Below, in pieces: positions 6,677 through 14,447 of a stretch of 22,335 bases of DNA (positions are counted from its first letter, which is position 1; each line of letters begins with the position of its first letter). This stretch comes from Pleurocapsa sp. MO_226.B13. Its GTDB lineage: Bacteria > Cyanobacteriota > Cyanobacteriia > Cyanobacteriales > Xenococcaceae. The notes beneath the pieces were generated by a model. The model was not told the DNA's origin, did not search any database, and saw only the letters and a list, made by a program, of their open reading frames with translations. Location: NCBI GenBank assembly GCA_030064795.1, contig JASJEI010000348.1, positions 1-22,335 on the forward strand, read 5' to 3'. The position numbers and the translations under genes are program-made.

Positions 6677-7576
6677 ATGTTAGAAATTATCTTTGAACCT
6701 CTGCAATACGCCTTTATGCAGCGATCGCTGATCGTAGCAGTTACTGTAGGAATAATTTGTGCAGTTGTGGGTAGCTATTTAATGGTGCAAAGATTGGCTT
6801 TACTGGGAGATGCCATCAGTCACTCAGTCTTACCAGGATTGGCGATCGCTTATTTGGTTGGGGCAAATATTTTTCTGGGGGCGTTTATTGCGGGGGTTAT
6901 TAGTACTATCTTGATTAATCTGATTAGTACGCGCTCGAATATCAAAGAAGATACGGCGATGGGTATTGTCTTCTCTGCATTTTTCGCCCTAGGAATCACT
7001 TTAATTACTGTGGTGCAGAAAGATAATAAAATTGACCTCAATCACTTTTTGTTTGGCAATATTTTAGCGGTAGACAGTACTGAGGTTCGGGATACCTTAA
7101 TTATTGCAGGGATTGTGCTGGCGGTAGTCTTTTTGCTATACAAAGAACTACTGTTCTATACCTTTGATAAATTGGGCGCACAGGCTGTAGGCTTGCCTGT
7201 AAACCTCTTAGATCTGGGTTTAATGATGTTAATCGGTCTAACTATTGTCGCCAGTCTCAAAGCTGTGGGAGTGGTGCTGGTATTGTCTTTATTGATTACT
7301 CCCGCTGCTACGGCATATCTACTAGTAAATCGCTTGCACTTGGTGATGTTTTTGGGCGTAATTATTGGAGTAATCTCAAGTATTACAGGAATGTATCTCA
7401 GCTACTACTACAATTTACCTTCTGGTCCTGCAATTGTTTTGGTTGCATCTGCTTTATTTATCTTGGCATTCTTATTTAGTCCAAGTCAGGGATTGCTAAC
7501 CAACCCTAGTGCTGGCTTGGGGCGATCGGGTTTGATTAGAGAAATCAGAGGTTTATTCAACAAGCAAAAACTTTAA
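6677..7576 (+). CDS. Metal ABC transporter permease (ZnuB/MntB-like, ABC-3 family)
   Basis: The 299-residue integral membrane protein has about eight hydrophobic segments. The family hallmark LALLGDAISHSVLPGLAIAYLVG lies at about residues 40-62, where the ATPase-coupling loop sits. KAVGVVLVLSLLITPAATAYLL, typical of zinc/manganese permeases, lies near residues 195-216. It would form the inner-membrane channel of a Zn2+ or Mn2+ importer together with an ATPase and a periplasmic binding protein. Neither partner gene is adjacent, which is unusual because these systems are normally encoded together. I do not see a clear Zur or Fur box in the 57-bp upstream gap. The 3' end carries a long inverted repeat that spans the stop codon. 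Confidence 0.87.
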   Translation: MLEIIFEPLQYAFMQRSLIVAVTVGIICAVVGSYLMVQRLALLGDAISHSVLPGLAIAYLVGANIFLGAFIAGVISTILINLISTRSNIKEDTAMGIVFSAFFALGITLITVVQKDNKIDLNHFLFGNILAVDSTEVRDTLIIAGIVLAVVFLLYKELLFYTFDKLGAQAVGLPVNLLDLGLMMLIGLTIVASLKAVGVVLVLSLLITPAATAYLLVNRLHLVMFLGVIIGVISSITGMYLSYYYNLPSGPAIVLVASALFILAFLFSPSQGLLTNPSAGLGRSGLIREIRGLFNKQKL

Positions 7577-7588
7577 TCGCCCCAAGCC
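7514..7588. terminator. 13-bp inverted repeat spanning the permease stop codon
   Basis: GGCTTGGGGCGAT at 7514-7526, inside the permease coding sequence, pairs perfectly with ATCGCCCCAAGCC at 7576-7588, which begins on the last base of the TAA. The 49-base loop holds the C-terminal codons. It lies between convergent genes and could act as a bidirectional 3'-end structure. There is no T-run immediately after it, so Rho-independent termination is uncertain. Confidence 0.45.
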
Positions 7589-7645
7589 AACAGGCGATCG
7601 CTAAAAATCAATAAATAGGAATTGAAGCTAGTTAAATCCAAAAAC

Positions 7646-8182
7646 CTAATACGAAGTCCGTTTAATATTGCCTGCTTTTACCCAACCTTCTTGCTCGCTC
7701 CAGGGAAGTCTTACCCGTTGCCATTTGCCATCGGCAGAATCTTCAAGAATGATAATTGTTTCATCAAAACCGATACCACCGATTCTGCCAGCATTTATAC
7801 TGGGTTCTGCTCTCAAGCTCAATCCTTGGGGCCAAGTGACTTGAGCGTAATAGGCACTGGGTGGTAATTCTGGTTGTGCTGGTGACTCTGGTTCTTCGGG
7901 AATAACTTCTAGATCTTCTTCTAGTTCTTCTTCTGGAGAAGTGGTAGACTCCAAAGGCTCAATAGAGGTGGAAGTTTCTGTCTCATTAGATGCTGACTCT
8001 GGTGTTTCTGATGGTACCACTGAAGCAGGAAAGTCCGGCTTCTGTGGTACAGTCGACATTTTTTTGTAGTAAGCAAAGATCAAACTACCAGACACTCCAG
8101 CAATTAAGCCAATGCCGATCAGAAAGCCGAGGATGAATTGAACTGTAGCTGATAAACGTTGAAGGATATTAGATTTAGTCAT
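7646..8182 (-). CDS. Membrane-anchored SH3-domain protein
   Basis: This 178-residue protein has one N-terminal transmembrane helix at about residues 15-37 (FILGFLIGIGLIAGVSGSLIFAYY). A low-complexity Ser/Glu/Pro linker follows at about 42-107, then a bacterial SH3 (SH3b) domain at about 108-178. The SH3b signature is YAQVTWPQGLSLRAEPS...GRIGGIGFDETIIIL...WQRVRLP...GWVKAGNI. Such domains usually sit in the periplasm and bind peptidoglycan or its peptides. It starts 3 bp after the stop of the Ycf46-like ATPase, so the two are surely one transcript. That ties a cytoplasmic AAA ATPase to an envelope protein, although no physical link is shown. Confidence 0.82.
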   Translation of the reverse strand: MTKSNILQRLSATVQFILGFLIGIGLIAGVSGSLIFAYYKKMSTVPQKPDFPASVVPSETPESASNETETSTSIEPLESTTSPEEELEEDLEVIPEEPESPAQPELPPSAYYAQVTWPQGLSLRAEPSINAGRIGGIGFDETIIILEDSADGKWQRVRLPWSEQEGWVKAGNIKRTSY

Positions 8183-8185
8183 CTC

Positions 8186-9700
8186 TTAGTTAAGTTGACT
8201 CTGAATGCGATCGCTTAAATCATTATTTTTGGAAGCTAAACGAGCCTTTCCTGCTGCTACCCACTGTTGCAAAAATTCAATTTGCTCCTGAGCAGTTTTT
8301 GCTAGGGGTACCGTTTGACTGGCAGCCTCTAGAATATCATCTGTAGTGAAGTCCCGTTGTTGGCTAAAGCCAATATGCATTGCTTCAATAATAGTTTGTT
8401 CGATTTCTGCACCAGAAAAGTCTGGTGTCTCATATGCTAACCGCTTGATATCATAATTGCCTAGATTGTGAGGGCGTAATTTGACCAAGTGTACCTTAAA
8501 AATAGCTTCTCGTTCACTGCGATCTGGTAAACCGACAAAAAATATTTCGTCAAATCTTCCTTTACGCAGCATTTCTGGGGGTAAAGCGCGGATATTATTT
8601 GCCGTAGCGACGACAAATACGGGGCTTTTCTTTTCTGCCAACCAAGTGATAAACGTACCAAAGACACGGCTAGTAGTACCCGAATCACCTTTGCCATCTA
8701 ATCCGGCAAACCCTTTATCAATCTCATCGATCCATAAGATACAAGGCGCGAGAGCTTCTGCCAACTCAATAGTTTGACGGGTACGAGATTCTGATTCTCC
8801 AACCAAACCAGCAAACAAACGCCCTACATCTAGGCGTAATAAAGGTAAGTGCCAGTGATGAGCGATCGCCTTAGCCGTCAAAGATTTTCCTGTCCCCTGT
8901 ATCCCCACGAGTAACAGTCCTCTGGGGTTAGGCAAACCATAGGCTCTTGCTTGTTCGCTAAATGCCCCTCCCCGACGTAACAACCAGCTTTTGAGATTAT
9001 CTAGACCACCAATATCGGATATTTGTTCTGTAGCGGGATAATAGTCTAGTATCTGTGTCTGACGAATAGAGGAGCGTTTTTCTTCCAGGATTAATTCTAC
9101 ATCATCTGATTCGAGCTTCCCGTTAGAAGCGATCGCTTTAGTTAAGACTCTTCTAATTCTTTCTAAAGACAATCCTTGGGCTGCTCTAACTAGTTCGTCT
9201 AAAAATTCCCCTGAAAGATTTTGTCCTGTTGCTGAGATTAAACGTTCGATTTCGGTTTTAATTTCTGAGGCAGAGGGTAGAGCAAAGTCAACTACAGTAA
9301 TTACTTCGGCTAATTCTTCAGGAATCTGAACTTGAGGAGCAATGATGATGATATTTTTGGGTTGAGATTTGAGCAGGCGTGCCAAATTTCTTAACTGGCG
9401 AGAAATGGCGATATCTTCTAAAAAACGTTGAAAATCTCGAAGAATAAACACCCCACCAGCATTTTCTGGCATTCTCGTCACAAATTCTAATGCCTGAAGT
9501 GGGTTACGCTTGCCAAAACCTGTATTATTAGGATTTTCTTGATAGCCGTTAACAAAATCCCAAACATAAACATTGCGCTTTCCTAATTTCTCTGTCGCTA
9601 AGGCGATCGCTTTTTCGGCCCTTTCTTCTTCGTTAGTGGGAATATAAATTAGCGGATAACAAGCCCTTAACAGGAGGCTAAACTCTTTTTGAAAGCTCAT
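8186..9700 (-). CDS. ycf46: Ycf46-type AAA ATPase
   Basis: This 504-residue protein matches the cyanobacterial/algal-plastid Ycf46 family (Slr0374 type). The N-terminal half starts SFQKEFSLLLRACYPLIYIPTNEEERAE and is a degenerate P-loop-like domain without a Walker A. The C-terminal half is a standard AAA module with Walker A GIQGTGKS at residues 266-273 and Walker B ILWIDEID at 321-328. Sensor 1 lies around ATANN (366-370), and the RKGRFDEIFF segment at 379-388 carries the arginine-finger region. Work in Synechocystis links this family to regulation of photosynthesis and CO2 use, but the substrate is unknown. The length is typical. It is the first gene of a two-gene unit with the SH3 protein. 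No Shine-Dalgarno sequence is obvious before the ATG. Confidence 0.88.
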   Translation of the reverse strand: MSFQKEFSLLLRACYPLIYIPTNEEERAEKAIALATEKLGKRNVYVWDFVNGYQENPNNTGFGKRNPLQALEFVTRMPENAGGVFILRDFQRFLEDIAISRQLRNLARLLKSQPKNIIIIAPQVQIPEELAEVITVVDFALPSASEIKTEIERLISATGQNLSGEFLDELVRAAQGLSLERIRRVLTKAIASNGKLESDDVELILEEKRSSIRQTQILDYYPATEQISDIGGLDNLKSWLLRRGGAFSEQARAYGLPNPRGLLLVGIQGTGKSLTAKAIAHHWHLPLLRLDVGRLFAGLVGESESRTRQTIELAEALAPCILWIDEIDKGFAGLDGKGDSGTTSRVFGTFITWLAEKKSPVFVVATANNIRALPPEMLRKGRFDEIFFVGLPDRSEREAIFKVHLVKLRPHNLGNYDIKRLAYETPDFSGAEIEQTIIEAMHIGFSQQRDFTTDDILEAASQTVPLAKTAQEQIEFLQQWVAAGKARLASKNNDLSDRIQSQLN

Positions 9701-10182
9701 TCTAGAGATTGTCTTTTTGCTGGATTGTTAAAATTTAATGCGCCCGATCTGAAATTGACGAAGTGAACGCAAGCCCTGTAGTAAAACGACAGAGTACTGT
9801 TCACTGGGTTCAAATTGATTCGATTTTTGGCTATTGGCTTTTTTTAATAGGATATCTACAATCTTACAGGACAAACCATAATTGCGATCATCTTATCCCA
9901 ACCGTCTTGAGAGAAGCTCTTTTGCTCTGACGATTGAATCTAGATTCTCTCTAGTGTTCTGTCAATTAATTAGTGACAGGTTAATATTTCTCCCCCTCTT
10001 TATCTTTATCTCCCCATCAACCCCAACCCATCAATTAAAAATTGATAGACTACTGGGCTTGCTAAATTATTCACTATTTACCCAGTAGAATACAGAGTAA
10101 CTACTATAAAAACTCAAAAGCATTCCGTCTCAGCGGTTAGTAGGGTGTACTATGTTAAATTTTTTAAATTTTCTCTCTAAAA
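9701..10182. other. Divergent intergenic region between ycf46 and the barrel-protein gene
   Basis: No convincing gene is seen; a 68-codon plus-strand frame at 9882-10088 looks random. A hairpin is formed by AGTGAAC (9762-9768) and GTTCACT (9799-9805), with inner CTGT (9776-9779) and ACAG (9789-9792). A second inverted repeat lies at 9959-9979. Both promoters of the divergent genes must lie here, but no convincing -35/-10 pair could be chosen. Confidence 0.45.
9959..9979. promoter_or_regulatory. Operator-like inverted repeat
   Basis: CTGTCA and TGACAG flank a 9-base AT-rich spacer, giving a 21-bp dyad of the size used by dimeric helix-turn-helix regulators. It lies about 200 bases before the barrel-protein ATG and 260 bases before ycf46, so either gene could be the target. 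No binding protein is suggested by the window. Confidence 0.3.
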
Positions 10183-10998
10183 ATGCTTCTCAAAAAAACT
10201 TTTATATCCGCCCTCTTAGCGATCGCTCTAGGTTTTGCTACCCCAATTCAAGCTCAAGAGATTAGAACTCTTAAAGATTATCTCGATAACTGTATTCCCG
10301 AAGAAGAAGATGACGATCTACCTGAAGAATGCGATCGCCTCAGAGAAGCTCACGAATCAAGACAGTCGGATCGCGATGACTTAGAAACAGAGGAAAACGA
10401 AGATCTAGATCCAGATTTTCCACGCCGAGAAAGACGATCTCAACCAGAGTCAGAATCTTCTGGTGGTATTGGTGGTTATGCAGGTGCGGTTTTGGGTGTT
10501 TATTTTCCCGATATTGATGAGGAGCGACCTTTCTTTACAGGTAATGATGTTGATGTTGATACGGGTTTTGGCGGCAGCCTATTTGCTGGTATCAGTTTTA
10601 ACCGTTATTTGGCTACCGACATTGAAATTGGTGCGCTGGTAGGAAATATTGATTCCGATCTAGATGAAGACGAAAATTATCTGATTTCGGGAATATATCT
10701 CAATCCGAGATTTACTTTACCCCTGACTGGAAATAACAATAGCTTGGCTTTGTACTTGAGTCCTGGAATTGGAGTGTCTCAGCTATCTACCAGCGTTGAA
10801 GACGAAACCGACGATGATTTTGACCGTACTACAATCATTGAAGATGATTCTCGCTTTACTTGGCAAATTAAAGCAGGTGTCTCAATTCCCGTCAGTCGGA
10901 AGTTTAGTATTCTGACTCAACTCAGATATACCAGTCAAACTGGAGATAATGCTGTGGATTATTTTGGGACAGAATTGGGGATTAAATTTGATTTTTGA
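10183..10998 (+). CDS. Outer-membrane beta-barrel protein (OmpA-like/porin family)
   Basis: The 271-residue protein has a Sec signal peptide (MLLKKTFISALLAIALGFATPIQA, then QE), with cleavage likely after AQA near residue 24. A strongly acidic and charged spacer at about residues 30-90 (PEEEDDDLPEECDRL, ETEENEDLDPDF) includes two cysteines, in NCIP and EECD, that could form a disulfide. From about residue 95 the alternating pattern typical of an eight-stranded barrel begins (GGYAGAVLGVYFP, GFGGSLFAGISF, DIEIGALVGNI, LYLSPGIGVSQL). It ends in the aromatic residue of GTELGIKFDF, the classic outer-membrane insertion signal. The protein presumably sits in the outer membrane; the ligand is unknown. 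A dyad lies upstream at 9959-9979. Confidence 0.8.
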   Translation: MLLKKTFISALLAIALGFATPIQAQEIRTLKDYLDNCIPEEEDDDLPEECDRLREAHESRQSDRDDLETEENEDLDPDFPRRERRSQPESESSGGIGGYAGAVLGVYFPDIDEERPFFTGNDVDVDTGFGGSLFAGISFNRYLATDIEIGALVGNIDSDLDEDENYLISGIYLNPRFTLPLTGNNNSLALYLSPGIGVSQLSTSVEDETDDDFDRTTIIEDDSRFTWQIKAGVSIPVSRKFSILTQLRYTSQTGDNAVDYFGTELGIKFDF

Positions 10999-11009
10999 TT
11001 TGAAAATAG

Positions 11010-11452
11010 TTTGAGGTTTAATCGAGTCTCTAGTTAAAAACTCAGCTAAAACCTGCTTTCTGCCTTGTCGATAATCGCGATCGCTCAAGTAACTGTATTC
11101 TTGTCTGATGGCGATCGCATATTGCCAGTATTTGCTGGTGATGCTCCCAAAATCGCTAAATCCAGATCTAGAAAGATTAAGTTATTAAAGCAATTTTAAT
11201 TGTATCTAGATCTAGGTTTAATTTATTTAGGATTTGTTCGGCATAGACCGCACTTTTTATTTTATTATCTTGAGCCAAAGGATTATAAATATAATCGTGA
11301 AACCAAGCGGAAAATTTTAATGCCTTCAAGCATTTCGCGTCATCCTTTACTTCTTCAAGCAGACTCAAAATATATTCGATATGTTTTAGGTTGTAGTAGT
11401 CTGCGATCGCAGCAGAATAAATCTTGACTAAATCGCTAAAAATTCTCTCTTT
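11010..11452 (-). pseudogene. Decayed HD-superfamily phosphohydrolase (COG4339-like)
   Basis: Three minus-strand pieces together reconstruct a predicted metal-dependent HD phosphohydrolase. The first (11452-11177) reads FSDLVKIYSAAIADYYNLKH, then ALKFSAWFHDYIYNPLAQDN with the HD pair, and stops after KIALIT. The second reads LDLDLAILGASPA at about 11122-11165. The third, shifted by one base, reads KYWQYAIAIRQEYSYL, SDRDYRQGRKQVLAEFLTRD, which is the conserved C-terminus. Restoring one A in an A-run near 11125 would rejoin pieces two and three. About 20-25 residues with a conserved T-x-x-H are missing between pieces one and two, and no start codon remains. It cannot make a functional enzyme. 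The last piece runs toward the convergent barrel-protein gene. Confidence 0.72.
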
Positions 11453-11884
11453 TTACTCTATATCTAGCTTTTATTCCTCTAATAGCTCGAACCAACTGGA
11501 TTTGAGTTGAAAATTTTTTACCATCCTAAATTAAGCGATATTACTCAAATTTTAACTTCTACATTCAGGTTATTTGATAACAATATTTGATAAAAAAGTC
11601 TAGATAATATTAACTTAAGTTAACTTAGCTGTTAAATTCTGCTGTAATTATTGTTTAGCTCGAATTATATTGAGCGAAAAAGTGCTAAACTTGACGAGAG
11701 TTTTATTCAATAGCAGTTTAGTATTTTATTACTAGATCGGATTGATTATATTTGGTTTAATATCTTTTTACTATCTCGATCTGTAAAAGCTTTTTACACG
11801 ATCGGGTTATTCGATCTTTGAAGCTCGACTGCTTAAAAGTCACCAATTATCCGTATACAAAACGAAGAATTAAAATCAACGACT
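11453..11884. other. AT-rich intergenic region
   Basis: No gene is visible. The only distinct structure is the 14-bp perfect palindrome at 11610-11623. The rest is AT-rich sequence with scattered GATCGG/CGATC motifs and presumably contains the promoter of the small gene at 11885. Confidence 0.45.
11610..11623. promoter_or_regulatory. Perfect palindrome, possible operator
   Basis: TTAACTTAAGTTAA is a perfect 14-bp palindrome in a gene-free AT-rich region, about 260 bases before the small gene at 11885. It could bind a dimeric regulator. In AT-rich DNA short palindromes also arise by chance, so confidence is low. Confidence 0.28.
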
Positions 11885-12085
11885 ATGACTATAGAAACTC
11901 TTGCTTGGCTTGATAATTGTGTCCTTTCAGTTTACCGTTGTGCTGACAAAACCTATCGTTTCAGTATTGTCAACCCGATAGGAGAAACATTCACCTGTCG
12001 TAGTAGTTTTCCCAATCTGAGTAGTGCTAGATTTATGGCAAGATATACCGTCAGAAAATTAGCCATTAAGGACGGTAAAAAGTAA
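11885..12085 (+). CDS. Small protein of unknown function
   Basis: I do not recognise this 66-residue protein. It looks like a real small gene: the sequence is balanced (MTIETLAWLDNCVLSVYRCA, DKTYRFSIVNPIGETFTC), alternates polar and hydrophobic residues as in a small antiparallel beta sheet, and ends in a basic helix (ARFMARYTVRKLAIKDGKK). There is no signal peptide or membrane segment. Two of its cysteines, Cys12 and Cys18, are six residues apart and a third follows at residue 39; no metal motif is evident. It is followed by 250 bases before pgm, so it is probably transcribed on its own. No Shine-Dalgarno sequence is evident. Confidence 0.55.
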   Translation: MTIETLAWLDNCVLSVYRCADKTYRFSIVNPIGETFTCRSSFPNLSSARFMARYTVRKLAIKDGKK

Positions 12086-12315
12086 AAAGTCGAGCCGATG
12101 AGGTTCGGTTAAATAAGATTAAGAACTTTGGTAGTGCTTGATAACCTGGGAGTTCCTGTAGACCTGTAAAATAGCTTTATATTTCCCTAATGTTTGCTGC
12201 ATTTTAGATTACCGATAGGGGTTAAGTCTTACTTTGGTAAAGCAGTAGACCGCACTAAATCTCTTGAGGGTAGTGCAAAACAAGGAAGTGTGTAGTTTCA
12301 ATTGACTGCAATTAA

Positions 12316-13965
<1,650 letters not shown>

Positions 13966-13977
13966 TTTGAGGAACAA

Positions 13978-14018
13978 GGAATGAGGAATGAGGAAATATC
14001 TTTATGACCTCTCCTCAT
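13978..14018. repeat. Heptamer repeats with hairpin after pgm
   Basis: GGAATGA occurs twice in tandem and a third time partially (13978-13995). ATGAGGA at 13988-13994 pairs with TCCTCAT at 14012-14018. The hairpin may help end pgm transcription, but no T-run follows. Short heptameric tandem repeats are common between cyanobacterial genes. Confidence 0.4.
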
Positions 14019-14056
14019 GTCACTATTAACCCAAGTTGCTAGTTAATCAATCTGGT

Positions 14057-14254
14057 CTAATCAAAAGAAAACTGTTGTAAACGATAGATTCGTGGTGTTT
14101 GTCCCGTCCAGCGTTTGAAAGCACGATGAAAAGCACTGGGTTCGGAGAAGCCCAAAAGAAATGCTACGTCATGAATCGAAGTTTCGGGATTTTTTAAATG
14201 TTGCAGGGCAAGTTGTTTGCGAGTTTGATTTAAATGACAGTGCAACCCTTCCAT
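14057..14254 (-). pseudogene. AraC-family DNA-binding domain remnant
   Basis: This 65-residue ORF contains only the C-terminal helix-turn-helix part of an AraC/XylS regulator. LNQTRKQLALQHLKNPETSI is the linker helix and start of the second HTH, and HDVAFLLGFSEPSAFHRAFKRWTGQTPRIYR is the recognition helix region with the signature FSEPSAFHRAFKRWTG. The effector-binding domain and the first HTH (normally 200 or more residues) are missing. The apparent start MEGL is not homologous to the family and lies beside a palindromic repeat at 14264-14296. The regulator is probably a truncation product; it could at most be a small DNA-binding peptide. Confidence 0.72.
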
Positions 14255-14263
14255 AGCTTATGG

Positions 14264-14296
14264 ATGTTGGGTTTCGTACCTCAACCCAACCTACAT
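14264..14296. repeat. Palindromic dispersed-type repeat
   Basis: GTTGGGTT at 14266-14273 pairs perfectly with AACCCAAC at 14283-14290 around a 9-base loop, with ACCTACAT following. The motif GTTGGGTT...AACCCAACCTAC is a frequent cyanobacterial intergenic repeat. It sits 10 bases beyond the truncated end of the AraC remnant and may mark the breakpoint. Confidence 0.6.
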
Positions 14297-14364
14297 CTTT
14301 TTAAGATGATCTATCTAGTTATTAATGAGAAATGGTATAAACTCTAAAGGAGTCAATGTTTAGT

Positions 14365-14394
14365 AACCGTAGTGGTTGCGATGGCTAAAGCCAT
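14365..14394. terminator. Two small hairpins after the protease gene
   Basis: AACC (14365-14368) pairs with GGTT (14374-14377), and ATGGCT (14381-14386) pairs with AGCCAT (14389-14394) across a 2-base gap. They lie about 55-85 bases beyond the minus-strand protease stop and may be a 3' processing or termination structure. No clear U-tract is seen. Confidence 0.3.
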
Positions 14395-14447
14395 TGATAG
14401 ACAAACATAATCTAGTTTACGTTTAATTAGCGTGGATCTACTTATAG

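Noticed and set aside
9882..10088. A 68-codon plus-strand frame upstream of the barrel-protein gene
   Set aside because: Low-complexity hydrophobic and Ser/Pro-rich reading with no family pattern, and it overlaps a likely promoter region.
10882..11088. A minus-strand frame that looks like a separate 68-residue gene
   Set aside because: Its first 25 residues are the C-terminus of the broken HD phosphohydrolase; the rest is antisense to the barrel-protein gene.
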